Assembly: GCA_023229575.1 (NCBI GenBank)
Contig: JALNYZ010000059.1
Location: 1-14,157, forward strand
DNA length: 14,157 nucleotides
From: Prolixibacteraceae bacterium
GTDB lineage: Bacteria; Bacteroidota; Bacteroidia; Bacteroidales; Prolixibacteraceae
Reading direction: 5' to 3'
The notes below the pieces were generated by a model. That model searched no databases and had not been told where the DNA came from. It saw only the letters and a list, made by a program, of their open reading frames with translations. A program made the translations under genes and the position numbers. Positions within the stretch are counted from its first letter, which is position 1; every line of letters starts with the position of its first letter. Below are positions 6,336-14,157 of this stretch, piece by piece.

Positions 6336-9300
6336 ATCTTTTTCTTAAAGCCTTTAAGAATGCATAAATACGCCTCCTCAAGAACGGGCTTAACTACAAC
6401 CGCATCTTCAGTTGGTTTTTCTGCAGAAAGGAAACGCATTTTGATCATCTCGCCATCGCGCATATGGTGGATGACGCGTTCTTTCAACGGGAAGGCATCA
6501 AACTCTTTGGCAGGAATGGTGAATTGCCAGACAAATCCTTCAGCCAGTTTCACCATGTCGTTCGGATGACCAGCGTAACACAGTTCACCACGGTTAACGA
6601 CCGCTACCTGGTTACAGGAGCTCGAAATATCTTCGATAATGTGTGTAGAGAAGATTACAATGCGCTCACGGCTCAGTTCGACCAGAAGGTTTCTGAAGCG
6701 AATTCTTTCGCGTGGATCCAAACCGGCAGTAGGCTCATCGACGACCAGAATGCGCGGCAGGTGCAGCAGGATCTGGGCAATACCCATCCGTTGTTTCATA
6801 CCGCCCGAGAAACCGCCAATTTTATCGTCTTTACGGTCCCACAGGTGAACGGAACTGAGGCAATATTCGATCCGTTTATCCCTGGTTGGACCATCTGTCA
6901 ATCCTTTCAGGATGGCCTGATAATCCAGAAATTCGTAGGCAGACATATTTTCATAGGTGCCAAACTCCTGGGGCAGGTAGCCAATCAAACCCTGCAGCTC
7001 TTCCCGTTTCTCCAGTGTATCAATGCCATTGATCCAGACCTTGCCATAGTTTTGTTCGTAGATACCACAAATGATCCGCATCATGGTTGATTTACCGGCG
7101 CCGTTTGGTCCCAGTAATCCAATCATACCGGTATTGATTTCTAACGAAACACCTTTAAGCGCTTTGAAAGGATCTCTTTTCCGTCCGATTAACGGCATTT
7201 GTTCAACGATCTTGAAGAAGACCCGGCGGATTTTGGCAAAGCGGCCCTTTAACCTTTCGATGTTTACATTTTCGACGTAGAGATGGTCGGCAGTGGTTTT
7301 TACCGCAAGCGCGAAATACCATAGCACTCCAATTACAGCCACAGAAACAATCTTTTCCCACTTGAAATAGAAGAAGACCAAAGTGAGGAACGGAAGGCCC
7401 CAGAAGAGCAGTTGTTTTCCTATACCCGCCAGTTTGCTTCTCCACTTTTTATTCTCTTTTTCGGCGCGGTAGTTGAGGTACTCAGCCACGGGTTGCCACA
7501 TGGCCAGCGCCATAAAGTAAATAAGCAGGGCAAAGAAGAGTGCATAGAGACCGTTGCGTAAATAATTGAAAGTAAAATAACCCAGGAAGCCCAGCAGCGG
7601 TAACTGCCAAATGAAAAGATCGAAATCCCTGATACTTCTGTAATATTTCAATTGACCAGCGCGTTCGCGGATGTTGGTGTTGCCTTTCCACTCTCTTGCA
7701 AAACGACTTCCCCAGTCGTAAATTTTTACCAGGTTCTCGATCTTGATGGTGATCTGCTTATCAGGATCAATCACCGTTTCGGTAGCTTTACGCAGACTGT
7801 TCATGATGAACCAGGTGGTTCCCGGAATTACGATGACCAGTGCAACAAGATCAAGTATTTGCCAAAGCAGGGCATCCACACGGTAATATACAAACATGAT
7901 TCCTGAAACCAGAAGAACTCCCTGAACAATTTTTATCTTCCAGTTAAGGTCTCTCATCCACTGTAAGGTAGTCTCCAGTCCGGAGTAGAATGTTGGGATG
8001 AAGACCAGTGTCAGCAATGTACTCAGGCTTAATCCCCCGATTACTGTTATGGCAAATGGAGCGCCGATGGCTCCTACATATTCATTGTCGCCCATGGCCA
8101 GTGGAAGCATGGCCGCGATGGTGGCGATGGCTGTGATCAGGATTGGACGAAGTCTGGACATACCGGCCATGACGAGCGCCCTGTTTTTTCGGAAGCCACG
8201 TTTTCGTAGAATCTGGGTATAGTCAATCAGTATGATCCCGTTGTTGACTACCACACCGATCAAAATCAAAAATCCGATCAGGGTGTTGGCATTGAAGAGT
8301 GAGTTGTTCGTGAAGATCAGGGCCAGGAAGGAGCCGATGGCCGCCAGCGGGATACTGAACATCAGTACAAATGGCGTGGATACCGACTCGAATACGGAAG
8401 CCATGATCATAAATATCAGGACGAAAGCCGCCAGAATGAGAAAGTAGAAATCCTTAAGGGTATCCTCTTCGTGGATCACCTGGATGGCCACACCGGAAGG
8501 CATGTTGTAACTTTCAACTACTTTGTCGACTTCGGCCCGATAGGATTCCAGAAGATCTTTAGAGTCCTGGGAGGCATCCACAAAGCGGAATCGTACCTCT
8601 ATCTGCTTCTCCTGGTTTACCCTTGTTATGCTGGCGTACCCGGAAGAGAGCACTACATCGCTGATGTTCTGCAGTTCGTGAAGACCTCCTTTGGTATCGG
8701 CAACAGGCAATGTACGCAGGTCAAAAGCGGTCCTGCTTCTTTTCGCCTCTTCGGCAGTTTGACCTTTTTTGGGCATCTCCTTGATGGTGATGTCGTATTG
8801 CTCATTTCCCTGTTTGAAAGGGATGTTGGTGTTAATCTCTTTGCTGAAGGAGTTCAGCTCTCCGGACACACTATTGAGCGAAACATCGTAGGCATTCATC
8901 ATCAAAGGATGGAACCTCAGATGTACTTCGGGACGGTTGTTCGAATAACTTACACGTACTCCGTTCATCGACTCCAGGCTCTCCAGAAAGTACTGCAGAT
9001 CGGAGGCGACATTCTTCATCACCTCAAAATCCTGGCCTTTGATAACGATACGTTCCCAGTTGGAACCTACGCCCATCATCTTCATAAAATTACCTGTTCC
9101 TGATCCACCCATGCCTGAAGCTCCGGTGTCCCCGCCAGTGGATGATGCATCGGTAATGTCGATGGTACCACCGGGCACGTCGTTTACTTTGTTGGTTACC
9201 TCATCACGAATCTGGGAGAGGGAGCGTTTCTTGATTTTTTCATAATCCTCTTTTAGCTCCACCATAACGCTGGCACTCTCTACCTGGATGTTACAGGTCA

Positions 9301-11068
9301 CATCTTTGATCTCCTCAACTCCTTTGATACGGTTTTCAACTTCGCTTACCACCTTGTCGCTGGATTCAATGGTCGATCCGGAAGGCATGGTAATATTGAT
9401 GCGAAAAGCATTGGTTTTGACCTCATTGAGTGTGCTCATACTTACTGCCAGACAGATAAAGATGGTGACAAAGAAGAAAATTAACGCACCGATAATCGTC
9501 TGGGCAGGTTTACGCAATGAATATTTTAATAGCATTACATAAGCCTGGACCAATTTGTTGCGGGTAGAAACCTGGGTGAACTCCATACTGCCGCCGGCTT
9601 TCTTTTTCAGGAAAGCATAAGCCATCATGGGTACCAGAAGCATAGCAACGATCAGGGAAACCATAAGCGTAGAGATGATTGAGATCCCTATGTTTTTTCC
9701 CAACAGTTTAATCAGAAAATTGTCTGAAAAAAGGAAGGGCAAAAAGACCGTTGTGGTTGTCAGGGTGGCTGCAAGTACGGAGCGCCAAACCTCGGTTGTG
9801 CCCTGTATTACAGCATCCCGTGGAGACTTACCTGTGGCTCGCAATCTGTATATATTCTCGAGAACCACCACACTGTTATCCAGCAGAATCCCCACAGCGA
9901 GCGCCATTCCAACCAGCGTTAAACTGTTGATGGTCACATCATTATAGTAGAAAAAGTTGAAAGCTGTCAACACAGAGATTGGAATTGCCAGGGCAATGAT
10001 CGAGACAAGCCGGATGTTTTTAAGGAAGATCCAGAGAACGAAAATAGCAAGTATTGCCCCAACAAGGGCAAGTTCGCCGATTTGGTTCAGGTTCTTCGAC
10101 ATCGTTTCTGCCGCGTTATTCTGAACGGTTATTTCTATCTCTTTGTAAGCCAGGTCCTTGTTTAGTTTGGCTATAACGGCAAGCGTCTTTTCAGATAATT
10201 CAATCAAATTGGACTGCGCATCATTGACAAGGGTAATTGAAACAGCGTCTTTGCCGTTGACCCGTGAATAGGATGTCTGTTCTTTCGTGCCAAAATAAAC
10301 TTTTGCCACATCCTTAAGCAGAATCGGACCAGGGGCTATCACAAGGTTTTCGATCTGGGCGAGATCATCAAATTCGGAAGTAACCTGAACTGTATATTTC
10401 AGATTTGATCCAAACACATCCCCGGCATAGGCACGGGTTCGGTAATTTTGGGCGAGTTTGCTCCTGATGTTCGCGGCTGTCAGCTTGTAAGCATTGCAGA
10501 CATCCATGTCCAGCTGTATTTCGATGCTCTTTTCGTGTCCGCCAAAAATATTTATACCCGCTATACCGTCAACATTCTGCAGTTCAGGTTTGATCTTCTG
10601 ATCGGTAATGTTCCTAACCAGATCCACTCCACCGCTACCGCGAACCTGCAGTTGCATGAACTGCTTGTTCAATTGGGTGAGATCCACCTTGACTACCGTG
10701 ACAATAAATTGTTCGGGAATGGTCGATTTTATCTCGGTGATCTTCTCCTGCAGCTTCAGGTAGATATATTTGAAGTTGACCTTTTTGTTGAACTCGACCA
10801 TGATTGTCCCCCGTCTGGATTGACAGGTCGACTCCATGTTTTCGATGCCCTGCAATGTGCCGATGGCCCCTTCGATCGGGATGATAGCCTGACTCTCCAT
10901 GAATTTGGGGTCGACCTCCTGCTGACAGGTCACCTGCACGTAAAGCATCGGAAGCTCGGCATTGGGGAACAACTCCATGGAAAGGTTCTTCCACGAGACG
11001 TATCCCAACATGCTTAGCCCGAGGAAGAGCATGCTGATCAATACTTTTCTTTTTATAATGAAGTCCAT
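6332..11068 (-). CDS. RND efflux pump fused to an ABC transporter ATPase domain
   Basis: 1578 residues, against about 1020-1060 for a normal RND pump. Residues 1 to ~1040 form a complete RND transporter: TM1 (~8-26), periplasmic porter domain, TM2-6 (~326-490) with a TM4 relay LLDNSVVVLEN (D397, N398), TM7, a second porter domain with a glycine-rich loop (~640-668), and TM8-12 (~873-1040). Two extra helices follow (~1045-1063, ~1066-1089), then a segment IKIENLVKIYDWGS (~1105-1118) that resembles the first strand of an ABC ATPase, then about four helices (~1148-1255), then a full nucleotide-binding domain: ALKGVSLEI (~1300), Walker A LLGPNGAGKST (~1318), Q-loop LPQEFG, signature FSGGMKQRMG (~1418), Walker B RILVVDEPTAGLDP (~1437) and H-loop STHIIED (~1474). 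The even helix counts put the ATPase in the cytoplasm, as needed. One uninterrupted frame supports a true fusion. The partner is probably the downstream ABC-2 permease and the upstream RND protein; substrate unknown. Confidence 0.9.
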   Translation of the reverse strand: MDFIIKRKVLISMLFLGLSMLGYVSWKNLSMELFPNAELPMLYVQVTCQQEVDPKFMESQAIIPIEGAIGTLQGIENMESTCQSRRGTIMVEFNKKVNFKYIYLKLQEKITEIKSTIPEQFIVTVVKVDLTQLNKQFMQLQVRGSGGVDLVRNITDQKIKPELQNVDGIAGINIFGGHEKSIEIQLDMDVCNAYKLTAANIRSKLAQNYRTRAYAGDVFGSNLKYTVQVTSEFDDLAQIENLVIAPGPILLKDVAKVYFGTKEQTSYSRVNGKDAVSITLVNDAQSNLIELSEKTLAVIAKLNKDLAYKEIEITVQNNAAETMSKNLNQIGELALVGAILAIFVLWIFLKNIRLVSIIALAIPISVLTAFNFFYYNDVTINSLTLVGMALAVGILLDNSVVVLENIYRLRATGKSPRDAVIQGTTEVWRSVLAATLTTTTVFLPFLFSDNFLIKLLGKNIGISIISTLMVSLIVAMLLVPMMAYAFLKKKAGGSMEFTQVSTRNKLVQAYVMLLKYSLRKPAQTIIGALIFFFVTIFICLAVSMSTLNEVKTNAFRINITMPSGSTIESSDKVVSEVENRIKGVEEIKDVTCNIQVESASVMVELKEDYEKIKKRSLSQIRDEVTNKVNDVPGGTIDITDASSTGGDTGASGMGGSGTGNFMKMMGVGSNWERIVIKGQDFEVMKNVASDLQYFLESLESMNGVRVSYSNNRPEVHLRFHPLMMNAYDVSLNSVSGELNSFSKEINTNIPFKQGNEQYDITIKEMPKKGQTAEEAKRSRTAFDLRTLPVADTKGGLHELQNISDVVLSSGYASITRVNQEKQIEVRFRFVDASQDSKDLLESYRAEVDKVVESYNMPSGVAIQVIHEEDTLKDFYFLILAAFVLIFMIMASVFESVSTPFVLMFSIPLAAIGSFLALIFTNNSLFNANTLIGFLILIGVVVNNGIILIDYTQILRKRGFRKNRALVMAGMSRLRPILITAIATIAAMLPLAMGDNEYVGAIGAPFAITVIGGLSLSTLLTLVFIPTFYSGLETTLQWMRDLNWKIKIVQGVLLVSGIMFVYYRVDALLWQILDLVALVIVIPGTTWFIMNSLRKATETVIDPDKQITIKIENLVKIYDWGSRFAREWKGNTNIRERAGQLKYYRSIRDFDLFIWQLPLLGFLGYFTFNYLRNGLYALFFALLIYFMALAMWQPVAEYLNYRAEKENKKWRSKLAGIGKQLLFWGLPFLTLVFFYFKWEKIVSVAVIGVLWYFALAVKTTADHLYVENVNIERLKGRFAKIRRVFFKIVEQMPLIGRKRDPFKALKGVSLEINTGMIGLLGPNGAGKSTMMRIICGIYEQNYGKVWINGIDTLEKREELQGLIGYLPQEFGTYENMSAYEFLDYQAILKGLTDGPTRDKRIEYCLSSVHLWDRKDDKIGGFSGGMKQRMGIAQILLHLPRILVVDEPTAGLDPRERIRFRNLLVELSRERIVIFSTHIIEDISSSCNQVAVVNRGELCYAGHPNDMVKLAEGFVWQFTIPAKEFDAFPLKERVIHHMRDGEMIKMRFLSAEKPTEDAVVVKPVLEEAYLCILKGFKKKI

Positions 11069-11086
11069 CCGTTGAGAGTTGTTTGT

Positions 11087-14000
11087 TTAAATGTCCTGTT
11101 CGATGGGTTTATTACTCGTCAGCAGATCATATACGCATGGGATCACCAACAGTGTGAGTAATGTACTGGTTACCATCCCGCCAATAACTGCCAGGGCCAT
11201 CGGCGCCCTTAGCGCGGCGCTGTCGCCGAAACCGAGGGTAAGCGGAACCAAAGCGAAGATGGTGATGATGCTCATCATCAGTATGGGACGCAACCTTTGT
11301 TGACCAGCCTGAGCGATCGCTGCGCGTTTCTCCATCCCCAACTCCCGGAGCTGGTTAATCCGGTCGACCAGGATGATGGAGTCATTTACAGCAATACCAC
11401 CCAGCATGATGATACCGATTAGCGCCATCATGTTGAAGGTTTGACCAAGAATATAAAAGAGTATGATCGTTCCGACAATGGCAAACGGGATGGAGAGCAA
11501 GATGACAAAAGGATGGATCAATGATTCAAATTTTGCAGCCAAAACCATGTACACCAATGCGATAGATAGTAAGAGCGCAAATCTTAAATTGACCCAGGAT
11601 TCTTGTCTTTTTTGCTCTTCACCGGCAATCTTGAACCGGTAGTCGGTTGGAAGGTTGATGGCGGATATTTTTGTCTGTATCTCAGTGGAGATCTTATCAA
11701 GGGACGCGCCTTTCTGAAGTTCGGCCATAACCTTTCCTACGCGGATCTGGTTACTGTGGTAAATCTCCTTTGGGGCCATTGCCTGTTTCAGTGTGGCAAC
11801 TTCGCCCAGTCTGATCACCTGCGTACCGTTGCGGATGATTACATCGCCCAGTTCAGAAAATCCCAGTTTGGGAAGGTGGATTGTGATGTCGCGCAACTCT
11901 CCGTTTTTGTCAAACTGCCCGACTGTTTGACCGGTCAGCTTGGCTGTCAGCTGTGTTACAATGTCGGTAACAGCCAGATTGTAAGTGCCTGCCCTGAAAC
12001 GATCAACCATCACATTTACTTCGGGGTATCCCTGATCCATGTTCGTAGTAAAATTGTACATTCCCGGAATATCCTGAACCACCCTTTTCACATTGTGTGT
12101 CAAAGTGTCAAGAACAGCAAGGTCATCGCCCCTTACTTCAACCACAACAGGCGCTTCGGTGTTCCCCAGTATACTCTGCAAGGCTGTCTCTTCCTGGGCA
12201 AAGCTGACCTCCATCTCCGGATTTTCGGCGTACCATCCGGCGATCGCGGCAACAACTTTGGAAGAGCTGATATTGCTATTTGGTTTCAATATCACCTTTA
12301 GTTCCGCGGTGTTGTCACCTTCAAAAATAGATTGGTCGCTGGTCGACAATCCTGTAGAAGGTCCAATTCTGCTATAAATTACTTCCAAATTGTCCCCAAG
12401 TAGTTCCCTGACCATACCTTCGATGGAGGCAGACGCTTCAGAAGTGCGTATGAGTGTCGTACCTTCTTTCATTTTCAAACTGATAGTAAACTCTTTGCTT
12501 TCACTTTTCGGCATGAATTCACTTCCGATTCCTGGAATAAGGAAGAGTGAGAGGCCAAACAAAACCATCGAGGCGATGATGATGTTCCAGCGATGAGGCA
12601 AAATTCCGGTAAGAAAGTCGCTGTATCCTGTTTTCTTTTGGATGGAGATAGAGGCCCTTTTCTTGTTCATGAAAAAACGATGGTACAACATCGGAATCAG
12701 GAAAATGGCTACGAACAGCGACGAAAGGAGCGAAAAGGCTACGGTCCAGGCTTGATCTTTGAAGAGTGCGCCGGATGCACCGTGCATGTAGATGATGGGC
12801 AGGAAGACCACGATGTGGGTGAGGGTAGCGGCCGTAATAGCCCCTCCAACTTCAGCCGTTCCGACGATGGCCGCATCTTTGGCAGACATACCATTCTCGT
12901 GGTTTCGGAAGATATTTTCCATAACTACAATGGCGTTGTCCACCAGCATCCCTGCTCCCAACGCTAACCCGCCAAGTGTCATGATATTGAGTGAGAGTCC
13001 GTTGAAGTACATCAGATTGAAAGTTGCCACGATGGAAATCGGAATGGACAAACTGACAATCAAGGTTGTACCAATACGCCTAAGGAAAAGGAAGAGGATG
13101 ATCACGGCAAGTATAATACCGAAATACATGGTATTTTTCACCTCCTCCACAGCGCTTTTGATAAAGGTACCCTGGTTGGATACTACCGTGAATTTGTATC
13201 CCGGTAATGCCTTTTCGATGGTGGCCAATGTTTTGTTGATCTCTTCAACGGCCTTTACCGTGTTGTACTTGGTCTCCTTGTATATGGCGAGGGCGATGCA
13301 TCGTTCTCCGTTGATTCGGACTATGTTGACCGGTTCTTTGTTCTCAAAACTGACCCTGGCAACATCCTTTAGAAAGGTAGGGGCTTTTTCGGCGGTAGTG
13401 CTTCCGGCTACGGTGGCTTTGTAACCAACAATCAGGTTTTCGAAGTCCTCCTTCTGCTGCAAGAGACTAACACCTTTTACCACATATTGTAATCCTGTTT
13501 CGGTGATTGTTCCACCCGATATACTTCTGTTATAGGATTGTATTTTCTGTGAGAGCTGATCGACTGTTAAATTATAGGATTCCAGAGAGTAGGGATCCGT
13601 ATCGATGCGAACTTCGTTGGTTTCGACACCACTCAGTTCAACCTGGGCGACACCTTCGATTCTGACCAATTCGTTGCGGATGTAGTTTTCAGCCACTTTC
13701 CGCAACTCGTTCATGTCCTTGATACTGGTGTGGGACATTCCTACAATCATGGCAGGCTTGGTGTTCGGATCGTGCTGGGTAATGGTCAACTCAGTGATCT
13801 GACTGTTCTGGGAATAGGCGGTCAAGGCCTTTTGAAGATCCAGAAATGCCTCATCCATGTCCTTGTTCCAGGCGTATTCCACCGTGATTTGTGCCGATCC
13901 GGTTTTAGATATGGAGGAGACATCCAGTACGCCGCTCTGACGGGTAGCAATGGCTTCGATGTTGGATACGTAGAGTTTTTCCATCTCTTCCGGTGGTCTC

Positions 14001-14157
14001 TCGCCCGCCTTGATTTCAACGAAAATCCTTGGCGAGTTCAGGTCAGGGAAAAGATCGATCCCCAGCTTTTGATAGGAGATGACACCAAGTAGCAGTACCC
14101 CCAGCACCACCATCAAAATGGTGACCGGATAATTGACTGCAAAATTTGTCAATTTCT
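11087..14157 (-). CDS. RND efflux transporter permease subunit (HAE/AcrB-like), 5' end at or beyond the window edge
   Basis: At least 1021 residues. The first visible in-frame candidate start is a TTG at 14152-14150, but the frame continues to the window edge and the sequence right after it (NFAVNYPVTILMVVLG) is the usual extreme N-terminus of an RND pump, so the true start is likely only a few codons outside. Layout: TM1 (~9-28), periplasmic porter/docking domain, TM2-6 (~335-495) with GAGMLVDNAIVVMENI around the TM4 relay (D405, N406), TM7, second porter domain (~550-845), TM8-12 (~851-1009). The TM10 motif AVNDSIILVD carries N923/D924 where AcrB has K940/N941. It acts in the inner membrane as the proton-driven part of a tripartite exporter with an adaptor and outer-membrane channel, neither visible here. 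The 18-base gap to the RND-ABC fusion suggests co-transcription and perhaps a mixed RND assembly as in MdtBC. Substrate unknown. Confidence 0.93.
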   Translation of the reverse strand, partial: KLTNFAVNYPVTILMVVLGVLLLGVISYQKLGIDLFPDLNSPRIFVEIKAGERPPEEMEKLYVSNIEAIATRQSGVLDVSSISKTGSAQITVEYAWNKDMDEAFLDLQKALTAYSQNSQITELTITQHDPNTKPAMIVGMSHTSIKDMNELRKVAENYIRNELVRIEGVAQVELSGVETNEVRIDTDPYSLESYNLTVDQLSQKIQSYNRSISGGTITETGLQYVVKGVSLLQQKEDFENLIVGYKATVAGSTTAEKAPTFLKDVARVSFENKEPVNIVRINGERCIALAIYKETKYNTVKAVEEINKTLATIEKALPGYKFTVVSNQGTFIKSAVEEVKNTMYFGIILAVIILFLFLRRIGTTLIVSLSIPISIVATFNLMYFNGLSLNIMTLGGLALGAGMLVDNAIVVMENIFRNHENGMSAKDAAIVGTAEVGGAITAATLTHIVVFLPIIYMHGASGALFKDQAWTVAFSLLSSLFVAIFLIPMLYHRFFMNKKRASISIQKKTGYSDFLTGILPHRWNIIIASMVLFGLSLFLIPGIGSEFMPKSESKEFTISLKMKEGTTLIRTSEASASIEGMVRELLGDNLEVIYSRIGPSTGLSTSDQSIFEGDNTAELKVILKPNSNISSSKVVAAIAGWYAENPEMEVSFAQEETALQSILGNTEAPVVVEVRGDDLAVLDTLTHNVKRVVQDIPGMYNFTTNMDQGYPEVNVMVDRFRAGTYNLAVTDIVTQLTAKLTGQTVGQFDKNGELRDITIHLPKLGFSELGDVIIRNGTQVIRLGEVATLKQAMAPKEIYHSNQIRVGKVMAELQKGASLDKISTEIQTKISAINLPTDYRFKIAGEEQKRQESWVNLRFALLLSIALVYMVLAAKFESLIHPFVILLSIPFAIVGTIILFYILGQTFNMMALIGIIMLGGIAVNDSIILVDRINQLRELGMEKRAAIAQAGQQRLRPILMMSIITIFALVPLTLGFGDSAALRAPMALAVIGGMVTSTLLTLLVIPCVYDLLTSNKPIEQDI

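Noticed and set aside
6464..7090. 208-codon plus-strand open frame opposite the ABC ATPase domain
   Set aside because: The opposite strand encodes all ABC motifs without a break; this frame has no recognisable domain.
6332..7800. The ABC part as a separate gene starting at an internal Met near residue 1090
   Set aside because: The frame is continuous from the RND start, there is no stop, and the RND-side extra helices lead directly into it. Internal initiation cannot be excluded but is not needed.
11603..12301. 232-codon plus-strand open frame opposite the RND pump (also 8471-9103 and 12792-13424)
   Set aside because: Long antisense frames are common opposite GC-moderate RND genes. None shows a domain, plausible start context or operon logic.
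14150..14152. TTG as the true start of the first RND gene
   Set aside because: The frame stays open to the window edge and the RND N-terminal helix follows immediately, so a start just outside the window is more likely.

Overview
All eight genes in this window lie on the minus strand, so transcription runs from the right edge toward base 1. The gene families (large HAE-type RND pumps, a beta-class type III Mod, a Bacteroidetes-like Res N-terminus), the moderate GC content, the lack of clear Shine-Dalgarno sequences and the tight gene packing suggest a member of the Bacteroidota, perhaps Bacteroidales-like. This assignment is inferred from gene style, not from a marker gene. No rRNA, tRNA, CRISPR array or complete insertion sequence was seen, and no gene-free stretch exceeds about 140 bases.

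Right part (14157 to 5464) is an efflux locus. It holds an RND inner-membrane pump subunit whose start lies at or just beyond the window edge, then 18 bases later a 1578-residue protein joining a full RND pump to an ABC ATPase, and then, after a 136-base gap with heptamer repeats and a long inverted repeat, a six-helix ABC-2 type permease. No periplasmic adaptor (HlyD/AcrA type) or TolC-like channel is visible; they would be expected beyond base 14157. The fusion is the most unusual object here. Its ABC domain has all the hallmark motifs and no dedicated membrane partner other than the permease encoded just downstream. This suggests a hybrid exporter using both proton motive force and ATP.

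Left part (5390 to 1) looks like a defence operon: a DraG/ARH-type ADP-ribosylglycohydrolase, a type III restriction-modification methyltransferase (Mod), an OLD/RecF-like AAA ATPase, a DUF4276-like TOPRIM protein, and the N-terminus of the type III restriction subunit (Res). The AAA and TOPRIM genes sit between mod and res, where the two subunits would normally be adjacent. The ATPase/TOPRIM and TOPRIM/res junctions are both 4-base ATGA overlaps, so the three are probably translationally coupled. The inserted pair is visibly AT-richer than the ends of mod and the start of res. The middle of mod (the target-recognition region) is also strongly AT-rich. Res runs into a stop after 57 codons and looks like Res for only about the first 34, so in this copy it is probably broken or interrupted.

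The likely working picture is a two-gene ATPase/TOPRIM nuclease module nested inside a type III R-M operon whose own restriction subunit may be lost, next to an RND/ABC hybrid efflux locus on the same strand.
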